Positions 26,188 through 33,474 of a stretch of 64,000 nucleotides of DNA are shown here, piece by piece (the stretch's first letter is position 1; every line of letters starts with the position of its first letter). The position numbers were made by a program, and so were the translations under genes. The DNA lies in NCBI RefSeq assembly GCF_002116905.1, contig NZ_CP015118.1:6200001-6264000 (forward strand). The letters are read 5' to 3'. The notes under the pieces are model-generated. The model saw nothing but the letters and a program-made list of their open reading frames with translations, was not told the origin of the DNA and did not search any database. This stretch comes from Piscinibacter gummiphilus (GTDB taxonomy: Bacteria; Pseudomonadota; Gammaproteobacteria; Burkholderiales; Burkholderiaceae_C).

Positions 26188-27198
26188 TCACTTGACCGGC
26201 GGATAGATCTGCGTCCAGTCGTTCTTCATGCTGACCAGCGTCCAGCCCTTGGCGACCGCCTCGTCCCAGGCCTTGTCGAGCGTGCCGATGTGGCTCTTCC
26301 GGTCGTAGGCGAACTCGCGCTCGGCGTCGTCGTGGTGGACGATCACGGCGAGCCGCCGGCCTGGCCCCTGCGTCGTGAACTGCAGCATCTGCAGGTCACC
26401 GTCGGAATTGCCCACCGCGAGGATGGGCCGGCGGCCGATCTGGCGGTAGATGCCGACCGGCTTCGTGGGGCCGTCGTTCATCTCCATGCCCGGCTGGCGC
26501 ACGAGCTTCAGCTGGCCACCGGCGGGTTCGAACTTGAGCGGCGTGAACGAGCCCACCACCTGCTCCGGCGGGATGCCGTACACGGCCTCGCTCCAGGGCC
26601 GCATGAACTCGTGGCTGCCCCCCGAGACGATGAACGTCTTGAATCCCCGGGACCGCAGGAAGTTGAGCAACTCGAGCTGCGGTTGGTACACCATCTCGGT
26701 GTAGAGCCGCTGCGTCTTCGGATGGCGGGCCTGAGCGAGCCAGGCCCGGATGAGCTGGTCGTACTCGTCGACACTCGCCCCCGCGTCCGCTGCCAGCAGC
26801 ACCTCGAACAGGGCTTTCTGGTTCGCGAACGCCGCGGCATGGTCCCCGGCGGCCAGCGCCTTGTACGCCGGGTTGTCGTTCCACTCGGGGTGCCGTGGCG
26901 CCGCCGCCTTCACCCGCTCCAGCATGAAGACGAACTGGAAGTACAGCGGCTGCTCGGCCCACAGCGTGCCGTCGTTGTCGAACACCGCGATGCGTTCTTC
27001 CTTCGGCACGAACGACTTGCTGCCTTCGCGCGAGACGTCGGCGACGAAGTCGGTGATGGCCGCTTTCGCCGGGCCGTCGCGCCACGACGGCAGCGGGTCT
27101 CCGGCGGGCGCCTTGGCCCCCGGGCCGGCGCAGCCCGCGATGGCGATCAGGGCTACGGTGGCGACGCCGAAGGCGCGGCGGGTCCAGTTCGAAGTCAT
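26188..27198 (-). CDS. HAD-superfamily phosphatase, lipoprotein
   Basis: A 336-residue HAD hydrolase. The N-terminus is a lipoprotein signal with lipobox IAGC (Cys23), so the enzyme is probably tethered to a membrane facing the periplasm. HAD motif I is FDNDGTLW (nucleophile Asp74, acid Asp76), motif II FIVSGGS, and motif IV GNSDGD. The cap region resembles the phosphoserine-phosphatase-like group. It begins after AAGGAGACGGCGC and overlaps the FGE stop (ATGA). Its presence between the FGE and two sulfatases suggests a joint role, perhaps in degrading sulfated and phosphorylated substrates, but that is inference. Confidence 0.88.
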   Translation of the reverse strand: MTSNWTRRAFGVATVALIAIAGCAGPGAKAPAGDPLPSWRDGPAKAAITDFVADVSREGSKSFVPKEERIAVFDNDGTLWAEQPLYFQFVFMLERVKAAAPRHPEWNDNPAYKALAAGDHAAAFANQKALFEVLLAADAGASVDEYDQLIRAWLAQARHPKTQRLYTEMVYQPQLELLNFLRSRGFKTFIVSGGSHEFMRPWSEAVYGIPPEQVVGSFTPLKFEPAGGQLKLVRQPGMEMNDGPTKPVGIYRQIGRRPILAVGNSDGDLQMLQFTTQGPGRRLAVIVHHDDAEREFAYDRKSHIGTLDKAWDEAVAKGWTLVSMKNDWTQIYPPVK

Positions 27199-28451
27199 GC
27201 GCCGTCTCCTTTTCCACCGCGGCTGGCGGACCGGGCGGCCCAGGCCGAATCGTCCATTACCAGTCGGAAGCCCAGGTGAGACATGCTCGTGTACGGGTCG
27301 GTGCCGCGGCGGGCGCTCGGCCGGTAGCTCATGCAGAAGGCCTCGTTGCAGAGGAACGAGCCGCCGCGCGTGACCCGCTTCGGCGCGCCCACGGGCACAC
27401 CCGGGTCGGCCGGATCCCAGCTCGACTCGGGGCCGGTGGGATCGACCTGGGCCTGGCCGGACTGCACGACGCGCGCGAACTGGTCGGCGCGGTACCAGTC
27501 GGCCACCCATTGCCAGGCGTTGCCGGTCATGTCGGAGAGGCCGTAGCCGTTGGTGGGGAAGGTGCCGACCCGCGACGTGCCGAGCGCGCCGCCGGCCTTC
27601 GGGCTCACGACGGGGAAGGTCGCGGCCTGCTGCCCCTGCCACACGTTGGCCATCTGCTGGTTGCCCGGCGCGAAGTCATCGCCCCACGCGTAGGTGGCCT
27701 GCGAGAGCCCGCCGCGCGCGGCGAACTCCCATTCGGCTTCGGTGGGCAGGCGTTTGCCCGCCCACTTCGCGTAGGCCTGCGCGTCTTCGAAGCTCACCTG
27801 CACGACCGGGTGGTCGTCGAGGCCCTCGATGGAACTGCCCGGGCCACGCGGGTGCTTCCAGTCGGCGCCGGGCACGTACGACCACCAGCGCGAGTAGTCG
27901 CGGTAGTCGGGCACGGGCGCGGTGGTGCCGGTGAACACCATGCCGCCGGCGATCAGCGCCGAGTCGGGCGGGCGCGGCGTGCCGGCCGGCACCTGCGGCG
28001 CGATGGTCTCCCACTCGGGCTTGCGCTCGGCGGTGCTGACGTAGCCGGTGGCTTCGGTGAACTGGCGGAACTGCGCGTTGGTGACGTGGTGGCGGTCCAT
28101 CCAGAACGCCTTCACGCGGGCCGTGTGCGCGGGCTTCTCGTTGGCTTGCGCGAGTTTGTGGTCGCTGCCCATCAGGAACTCGCCGCCGGGCACGCGCACC
28201 ATGTCGAGCGGCCCGGCCACGCCGTCGCCCACGACGACCTGGAACTTCGCGGCCGGTGCCGCGCGGCTGCCGGCCCACCACGTGACGCCGGCGTAGCCGG
28301 CCGCGGCGAGCACCACGGCGCTCGCGACCGCCGCCACGAGGCCACGGCCCGGAAGCCGCATCGGTGCCGGGGCCTCCGCCTGCATCGGCAGGGCGAGGGC
28401 CGCTGCGGCGGCGGCCCGTCGGATCGTGCGTGGACGCTTCGCGTTGGTCAT
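27195..28451 (-). CDS. Membrane-anchored formylglycine-generating enzyme
   Basis: A 418-residue SUMF1/FGE-family protein. A basic N-terminus is followed by one hydrophobic helix (about 37-61) and the FGE domain (85-400) with VPGGEFLMGSD, PVVQVSFEDAQAYAKWAGKRLPTEAEWEFAARGG (quoted in part: KRLPTEAEWE) and LGFRLV. The copper-binding cysteine pair of true FGEs is kept: C368 and C373 in SFLCNEAFC. FGE oxidises the sulfatase motif cysteine to formylglycine with oxygen. The anchor would put the catalytic domain outside the cytoplasm, unlike most bacterial FGEs, so maturation may follow export. It is the first gene of the leftward run, with AGGAG upstream. Confidence 0.9.
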   Translation of the reverse strand: MTNAKRPRTIRRAAAAAALALPMQAEAPAPMRLPGRGLVAAVASAVVLAAAGYAGVTWWAGSRAAPAAKFQVVVGDGVAGPLDMVRVPGGEFLMGSDHKLAQANEKPAHTARVKAFWMDRHHVTNAQFRQFTEATGYVSTAERKPEWETIAPQVPAGTPRPPDSALIAGGMVFTGTTAPVPDYRDYSRWWSYVPGADWKHPRGPGSSIEGLDDHPVVQVSFEDAQAYAKWAGKRLPTEAEWEFAARGGLSQATYAWGDDFAPGNQQMANVWQGQQAATFPVVSPKAGGALGTSRVGTFPTNGYGLSDMTGNAWQWVADWYRADQFARVVQSGQAQVDPTGPESSWDPADPGVPVGAPKRVTRGGSFLCNEAFCMSYRPSARRGTDPYTSMSHLGFRLVMDDSAWAARSASRGGKGDGA

Positions 28452-28600
28452 GGGACCGGACTCCTGCGGGTGAGGTGCCGACGCAGTCTTTCACCCACCG
28501 CTGGTAGCGTCTATTGCACTTTGGTGCATTCGTTCGCGGTGGCGGTTCCAGGCGTCGCGCGGTGGTTTGGCACAATGCCCCGAACCCGGGCCCCCGACGC

Positions 28601-29566
28601 ATGACCGAGACTTCCCGCCACGCACCGCCGACCCTGACCCGCTCGCTCGCCGCCTCGTGCGTGGTGACGCTCGCGCTGCTGCTGGCCGCGTGTGCCTCCG
28701 GTCCGGGCAAGGCCCCGTCGGGCCGCGACGGCCCCGAGGCCCGCCCGCCCTCCGGCCTGTCGGACGTGCCCGATGCGCAGCCCCGCGTGGAGCCCATCCG
28801 CAGCGGCGGACCGAACAAGCCCTACGAGGTGCTCGGCAAGGACTACTCGCCGATGCGCGAGGACGGTGAACTGACCGAACGCGGCCTCGCGTCCTGGTAC
28901 GGCAAGAAGTTCCACGGCCGCAAGACCGCGAGCGGCGAGACGTACAACATGTACGCGATGACGGCCGCGCACAAGACGATGCCGATCCCGAGCTACGCCC
29001 GCGTGCGCAACCCGAAGAACGGCCGCGAGATCATCGTGCGCGTGAACGACCGCGGGCCCTTCCACGCAGGCCGCGTGATCGACCTCAGCTACACCGCGGC
29101 GCTCAAGCTCGGCGTGCTCAACGGTGTCGCGCCGGTGGAGGTGGAGCGCATCACCTTCGAGCAGATCCGCACCGGCAGCTGGCAGCGCGGCAACACCGCG
29201 CCCGCGGCGCCCGCGCCGGAACCCGAACCCGTGGTCGTGGCCACGGCACCGGTCGCGCCGCCGCCCGTGGTTCCCGCGCCGGCCACGGTGCCGGACACCC
29301 CCCCCACGGTGGCCGCCACCGTCGCGGCGCAAGGCTTCTGGGTGCAGCTCGGGGCGTTCAAGCAGCGCGACGGCGCCGAGCAGTTCCAGCGCCGCGTGTC
29401 CGACGAACTCGACTGGCTCGCGCCGCAGCTCGCGGTGTTCAGCGAGCCGTCGATGTACCGCCTCCAGGCCGGGCCCTACCCGAGCCGCAGCGAGGCGCAG
29501 GGCACGGCGGACCGCATCCGCAGCGTGCTGCAGCTCGTGCCGGTGATCGTCGAGAAGCGCCGGTAG
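28601..29566 (+). CDS. rlpA: RlpA-like septal lytic transglycosylase lipoprotein
   Basis: A 321-residue protein. The lipobox LLAAC (Cys31) predicts an outer-membrane lipoprotein. The double-psi beta-barrel domain has GLASWYGKKFHGRKTASGE, MTAAHKTMP and VRVNDRGPFHAGRVIDLS, matching RlpA, which cleaves peptidoglycan strands without stem peptides. A Pro/Ala/Val-rich linker (about 205-250) leads to a C-terminal SPOR domain (FWVQLGAFKQRDGAEQF ... YRLQAGPYPSRSEAQ) that binds denuded glycan at the septum. I chose the ATG at 28601 because the lipoprotein signal starts there; an upstream frame extension is not signal-like. It is divergent from the FGE gene. Confidence 0.92.
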   Translation: MTETSRHAPPTLTRSLAASCVVTLALLLAACASGPGKAPSGRDGPEARPPSGLSDVPDAQPRVEPIRSGGPNKPYEVLGKDYSPMREDGELTERGLASWYGKKFHGRKTASGETYNMYAMTAAHKTMPIPSYARVRNPKNGREIIVRVNDRGPFHAGRVIDLSYTAALKLGVLNGVAPVEVERITFEQIRTGSWQRGNTAPAAPAPEPEPVVVATAPVAPPPVVPAPATVPDTPPTVAATVAAQGFWVQLGAFKQRDGAEQFQRRVSDELDWLAPQLAVFSEPSMYRLQAGPYPSRSEAQGTADRIRSVLQLVPVIVEKRR

Positions 29567-29575
29567 CGCGCGGCG

Positions 29576-30571
29576 TCACTCTTCCTCTTCGCCCCCACCT
29601 GCGTCGTCTTCGTCGGCCGGCTTCTTCGCCTTGGCATCGAGGCTCGCCTCGAGCGGCTCCAGGCCTTCGAGGAAGTGGTCCGTGTCGACGGTCTTCGCGA
29701 CGCGGAAGGACGGCGGGAACAGGGCCGCCTGGTACAGCTCGCTGCTGGTGCTCTCCGACCGCTGCCAGTTGCCCCACAGCGTGAGGCCCAGCCCCACGAC
29801 GAAGGCAGCGGCCGCGAACGCCCGCGTGACGAGCGGCCGGTGCGGCTCGACGGCCTGCAGGTGGAAGTAGAGGGCGGCGGCGGCCACCGCCGTCTCCAGC
29901 ACGTACGAATGGCCGGTGAGCCACGGCCAGGAGAAGGCGAACGCGGCGAGGGTCATCAGCCCGTCGAGCAGCTGCCACACGATGGCCGCGGTCAGCAGCA
30001 CGCGCACGTGCCACGCGAAGTGCCCCTGGCGCGTGAAGAGCTTCGACAGCAGCGTCCATGCGCCACACCACGCGAACAGCAGCGCCACGCCGCTCATCAC
30101 GTCGCGGGCGAGGGTGCGCGGCAGGGGCTCGGGGTCGCTCGCGAGGTACGTGGCGAACACGAGCAGCAGCAGGTTGACCAGCACCAGCCACGCGATGGAC
30201 GTGACCCGCTGGGCCAGCACGCGCGTGTGGCGCAGCGGCACCTCGGCCGGCAGCGGGTGTTCGGCCAGGCGCAGCCGCAGGTGCGAGCGGCCCACCACGA
30301 TGCTGGACGGCGCCGCGGCGGCCTGCCAGCGTTCACCGGCAGCGAGCCGCTGCGAACCGATGCCGACGCCGTTGACCGTGTCGCCGACGGTCAGGTACAC
30401 GCCGTCGTCGTTCGCGTTCACCTGGAAATGGTGGCCGGCCACGTGCGGGTCGTCGAGCACCAGGTCGTTGTCGAGCGAACGGCCCACGCGCAGCGGCCAC
30501 GACAGCACCTTCTGGGCATGGCGGACCGACCCGTCGCGGTCCAGGATCTCGATCAGTGCGAGCGCGCCCAT
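29576..30571 (-). CDS. FHA-domain membrane protein
   Basis: A 331-residue protein. The N-terminal forkhead-associated domain (about 22-95) keeps VGRSLDNDLVLDD, the paired His of HVAGHHF and DTVNGV, the residues that read phosphothreonine. About six transmembrane segments follow (130-280), then an acidic tail rich in Glu and Asp. The ATG at 30571 lies inside the end of the serine-protease gene (19-base overlap), so the pair is translationally coupled. FHA domains bind phosphorylated partners, but no Ser/Thr kinase is in the window. Function is otherwise unknown. Confidence 0.85.
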   Translation of the reverse strand: MGALALIEILDRDGSVRHAQKVLSWPLRVGRSLDNDLVLDDPHVAGHHFQVNANDDGVYLTVGDTVNGVGIGSQRLAAGERWQAAAAPSSIVVGRSHLRLRLAEHPLPAEVPLRHTRVLAQRVTSIAWLVLVNLLLLVFATYLASDPEPLPRTLARDVMSGVALLFAWCGAWTLLSKLFTRQGHFAWHVRVLLTAAIVWQLLDGLMTLAAFAFSWPWLTGHSYVLETAVAAAALYFHLQAVEPHRPLVTRAFAAAAFVVGLGLTLWGNWQRSESTSSELYQAALFPPSFRVAKTVDTDHFLEGLEPLEASLDAKAKKPADEDDAGGGEEEE

Positions 30572-31890
30572 CCGTAGGCCTCCAGGTAATGGCGGGTGAG
30601 TTTCATCGCGTTCGCGTAGTTCACGCCCTGCACGTCGAAGCGGCCTTGCACGCCCGCCTTGGACTGGTCGAGCGTGGCGACGAGCACCGACACGTCGTAC
30701 AGCTTCGGCAGCTTCTTGTACGCGCGCAGGCACACGACGGCGCGCAGCGGGAGGCCGTCGCGGTCGACGTAGTCCTCGTGGCACTGGGGCTTGGTCTGGT
30801 GTTCCGACGACAGGCGCTGGAAGCTCTCGTTGCGGAAGCTCTGGCTGTAGCGTTTCGCGAAGCGCAGGCTGCCGAGCTTGCTGCCGTCGTAGCTCTCGTG
30901 GCCGGTGCGCAGCGAGCCGGTGTTGAACTCGCCGACGAAGATGCGGGTGTCCATCGCGCAGTCGGAGCGTTCGAAGTCGAGGCCGCCGGTGCGCGAGGTC
31001 TCGCTGCGGCCCCAGCAGCGCATGAAGCGGTCCACCGGCACGGGCACGGTGTAGCGCGGGTGGGTGCCGGTCTTCCAGCCCTGGCGGATGAAGCGGTCGG
31101 TCAGCAGCGCCTGGTGCGTCATCAGCTGGTCGCCCACAATGGGCCACACCGGCGCGGTGATGGGCGCGGCGTCGCGCCCGCGCTGCAGCAGCACGCTCGC
31201 GAACTCGGCCGGCACGAGGAAACTCACCTGTTCGCCGTCCACGCGCCGCGCGACGTTGACCCCGATCACGCGGCCTTCCTGGTCGAGCGCGGGGCCGCCG
31301 CTCATGCCCGCGCTGAGCGAGCCGGCGAAGAAGATCTGCGGGTAGAAGCTGCGTTCGGCCAGGCCGTTGTAGTTGCCCTCGATGACCGCGAAGCCCACGT
31401 CGAGCGGGTTGCCGAGCGAGTACATGCGTTCGCCCTGGCCCAGCGGCTTGCCGGCGGCGCGGAACGACAGCGCGTCGAACGGTTCCGAACGCGGCACGGC
31501 CTTCAGCAGCGCCAGGTCGTGCAGCACGTCGAGCATCAGCAGCTGCACGGCGGCCTCGCGGCCGTCGGCGGTGACGTAGACGAGGTCATAGCGGTCGGGC
31601 TTGAGCGCCGCCTGGCTCACCACGTGGTAATTCGTGACGATGTGCCCCTGGTCGGACACGAAGAAGCCGGACCCGACCGAGGCCTGGCTCGCCTGGCCCT
31701 TCAGCACGGTGCGGATCTGCACGAGCTGCGACCGGGCCTGTTCATAGACCTTGCGGGCCGACAGCGAGACGGCCGGCGCGGCATCCTCCGCGGGCTGCGC
31801 GGGCAAGGGCGCCGTCTGGGCCAGCGCAGGCGCGGACCACAGCAGCCCGGCCGCGAGCGCCACGGCACTCCACCATGGGGACTTGTTCAT
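30553..31890 (-). CDS. Exported trypsin-like serine protease
   Basis: A 445-residue protein with a signal peptide (to about residue 24, ALAQ). The protease fold has catalytic His89 in TNYHVV, Asp125 in LHDLALL and Ser197 in GMSGGP, the DegP/HtrA-like arrangement, but no PDZ domain follows. The remaining 200 residues contain several cysteines (RCWGR, ERSDCAM, QCHEDY, VVCLRAY) that could form disulfides in the periplasm. I chose the ATG at 31890 directly before the signal peptide. It precedes and overlaps the FHA membrane protein gene. The substrate is unknown. Confidence 0.9.
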   Translation of the reverse strand: MNKSPWWSAVALAAGLLWSAPALAQTAPLPAQPAEDAAPAVSLSARKVYEQARSQLVQIRTVLKGQASQASVGSGFFVSDQGHIVTNYHVVSQAALKPDRYDLVYVTADGREAAVQLLMLDVLHDLALLKAVPRSEPFDALSFRAAGKPLGQGERMYSLGNPLDVGFAVIEGNYNGLAERSFYPQIFFAGSLSAGMSGGPALDQEGRVIGVNVARRVDGEQVSFLVPAEFASVLLQRGRDAAPITAPVWPIVGDQLMTHQALLTDRFIRQGWKTGTHPRYTVPVPVDRFMRCWGRSETSRTGGLDFERSDCAMDTRIFVGEFNTGSLRTGHESYDGSKLGSLRFAKRYSQSFRNESFQRLSSEHQTKPQCHEDYVDRDGLPLRAVVCLRAYKKLPKLYDVSVLVATLDQSKAGVQGRFDVQGVNYANAMKLTRHYLEAYGWARSH

Positions 31891-31968
31891 GGCGGACGAT
31901 TCTAGGGGCGGCCCTTCCCGCCGGTGGGTATGCTGGGCCTTTCGCCAACGATCCCGATGGAGCGCCGC

Positions 31969-32382
31969 ATGCTGAGACCCGAAGTCACCCCCGAGACCCT
32001 GATGTCGCGCCAGGCCGGCACGCTGCCGGGCCAGTTCGACCTGCGCGTCACCTCGGTCACCGAGGGCCGCCTGACCGCCGAGATGCTGGTGCAGCCGTGG
32101 ATGCTCGCCCCCAACGGCTTCCTGCACGCCGCCTCGGTCATCGTGCTGGCCGACAGCTGCGCGGGCTACGCCACCATCGCCCACCTGCCGGCCGGCGCCC
32201 GCAGCTTCACCACCATCGAGCTCAAGAGCAACTTCTTCGGCACCGCGCGGCAAGGGCTGCTGCACTGCGAGGCCACGGCCGAACACACCGGCCGCAGCAC
32301 CCAGGTGTGGTCGTCGACGGTGACGGGGCCGGACGGGAAGAAGATCGCGCTCTTCCGCTGCACGCAGATGGTGCTCGTCTGA
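31969..32382 (+). CDS. PaaI-family thioesterase (hotdog fold)
   Basis: A 137-residue hotdog-fold protein. The characteristic helix and catalytic region reads NGFLHAASVIVLADSCAGYA, and the edge strand TTIELKSNFFGTARQG. These proteins hydrolyse acyl-CoA thioesters, often of aromatic or fatty acids. I preferred the ATG at 31969 because GGAG lies six bases upstream; an in-frame ATG at 31957 would add four residues (MERR). The gene is divergent from the serine protease and ends just before the strong hairpin at 32386-32418. Its physiological substrate is unknown. Confidence 0.88.
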   Translation: MLRPEVTPETLMSRQAGTLPGQFDLRVTSVTEGRLTAEMLVQPWMLAPNGFLHAASVIVLADSCAGYATIAHLPAGARSFTTIELKSNFFGTARQGLLHCEATAEHTGRSTQVWSSTVTGPDGKKIALFRCTQMVLV

Positions 32383-32385
32383 GGC

Positions 32386-32418
32386 AAAAAAAAGCCCACC
32401 TCGGGAGAGGCGGGCTTT
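32386..32418 (-). terminator. Intrinsic terminator, strong on the minus strand
   Basis: An AAAGCCC/GGGCTTT stem extended by CCTC/GAGG (one mismatch between) encloses a 4-base loop. On the minus strand it is followed by a run of eight T, a textbook terminator. On the plus strand only three T follow, so it would be a weak terminator for the thioesterase gene. No minus-strand coding gene lies immediately upstream, which points to a non-coding transcript. Confidence 0.75.
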
Positions 32419-32560
32419 CGAAAAGTCCTCGAAAGGACGTCGTTGGGAACGTTCCAGCCTGTCGCCCTTGTTCTTTGTGCGCTTGTTCGAATTGTTCGCA
32501 AGGCGGGCGATTCAGGCTGTGGAGCAAAGGCCTCCAAAGACCCGTGTGACAGCACGGGTT
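32386..32560 (-). ncRNA. Candidate structured small RNA
   Basis: Read on the minus strand, this non-coding stretch folds into consecutive stems. These are ACCCGTG-N6-CACGGGT (32540-32559), TGGAG-N7-CTCCA (32520-32536), a 13-pair stem CAGCCTG-AA-TCGCCC with GGGCGA-CAGGCTG (32455-32519), the self-complementary GGAACGTTCC (32446-32455), GTCCT-TTCG-AGGAC with a stable TTCG loop (32425-32438), and the terminator. The stems at 32446-32455 and 32455-32519 share one base. No open frame here has a ribosome site or family similarity. It does not match the 6S, tmRNA, SRP or RNase P signatures I know. The 5' end is not defined; no convincing promoter is visible. Confidence 0.5.
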
Positions 32561-32751
32561 GAATCGTACGGGGGGGTCCTGGGGGGACCCATCCCTAATA
32601 GGAGGGACGTTTTTCACCGGCCCGCATCGTGGAACGGGCAGAAATGTTCCTTCACAATCAAGGGCTTGCGCGTGCCGATGGGCCAAAGCGGGGACCTGTC
32701 CGGTGACACCCCCTTTTGGGGGATGCGACCCCATCCGCGCGACAATGGTCC
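32561..32751. other. Rest of the 369-base gap upstream of UPF0149 gene
   Basis: This stretch holds GGGTCC-N5-GGACCC (32574-32590) and TCCCT-N6-AGGGA (32592-32607) followed on the plus strand by TTTT (32610-32614 TTTTT), which may be a weak rightward terminator or the 5' part of the candidate RNA. The remainder to 32751 presumably contains the promoter of the UPF0149 gene, but I see no convincing -35/-10 pair. Confidence 0.35.
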
Positions 32752-33474
32752 ATGGTCACCCCCCCACCCCGTTCCCCGGCGCGCCCCGCGCCCCGGCCGC
32801 TCGACGAACGCGAGATCGACGAACTCCAGGCCCTGCTCGACCGGGTCCCCGCCCCCCTCGAGCCGCTCGACGTGACGATGCTCGACGGCTACCTGTGCGG
32901 CGTGCTGCTGCAGCCGCAGCGGGTGCCCGAGGCCGACTGGCTCGCCCACGTCACCGACGTCGAGCGCGGCCGGCCGCTGCCGCCGAAGTTCGACCCCACG
33001 CGGCTGCACCAGCTGGTGAAGCGCCGCGCCGGTGAACTGAACGCGGCGATCGTGGCGCGCCAGTGGTTCGACCCGTGGGTGTTCGAGCTGGAGTCGGACG
33101 AGGAGGGCGACGAGCCCGAGGACGATGACGACGGCTTCGGCGAAGCCCCGCCCGAGGTCGACGCCGTCTACCCGTGGGTGGCCGGGTTCGCCGCCGCGGT
33201 GGACCGGTTCCCCTGGCTGATGCAGCTCGACGCGCAGCGCCTCACGGAGCCGCTGGCCCTCGTGTTCCAGCACCTGGACGCCGACGACCTCGAGGACGCC
33301 GACGACCTGCTGGCGGAGATCGAGACGATGGAGCCGCCCGCCGACCTCACCGAGGCCGTCGAGACGCTGGTGCGTGCGACGCTGCTGCTCGCCGACATCA
33401 GCCGGCCGCAGCAGGCGAACGTGCCGCCGCGGAGCCCGCGGCCACCGGCCCGCCGCCCGCCGCCGCGCCGCTGA
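32752..33474 (+). CDS. UPF0149/YecA-family protein without SEC-C motif
   Basis: A 240-residue UPF0149 (YecA/YgfB-like) protein. The family core is clear: LDEREIDELQALLDRVP, VTMLDGYLCGVLLQP and YPWVAGFAAAVDRFPWL, with an acidic insert (EEGDEPEDDDD). Unlike the paralogue at 42381, it has no C-terminal SEC-C zinc motif; it ends in a Pro/Arg-rich tail (RSPRPPARRPPPRR). That tail overlaps the 3' end of the convergent Hsp70-like gene by 77 bases, so the loss may be tied to the overlap. The start MVTPPPRSPARP is the only ATG near the conserved region. Molecular function is unknown. Confidence 0.88.
   Translation: MVTPPPRSPARPAPRPLDEREIDELQALLDRVPAPLEPLDVTMLDGYLCGVLLQPQRVPEADWLAHVTDVERGRPLPPKFDPTRLHQLVKRRAGELNAAIVARQWFDPWVFELESDEEGDEPEDDDDGFGEAPPEVDAVYPWVAGFAAAVDRFPWLMQLDAQRLTEPLALVFQHLDADDLEDADDLLAEIETMEPPADLTEAVETLVRATLLLADISRPQQANVPPRSPRPPARRPPPRR

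Noticed and set aside
28515..28528. TGCAC-TTTG-GTGCA as an NtrC site
   Set aside because: NtrC sites have seven bases between GCAC and GTGC halves; here there are four, and no sigma-54 promoter with correct -24/-12 spacing follows.
32386..32607. 6S RNA or tmRNA
   Set aside because: Consecutive hairpins rather than one long rod with a central bubble, and no tRNA-like end or tag frame.
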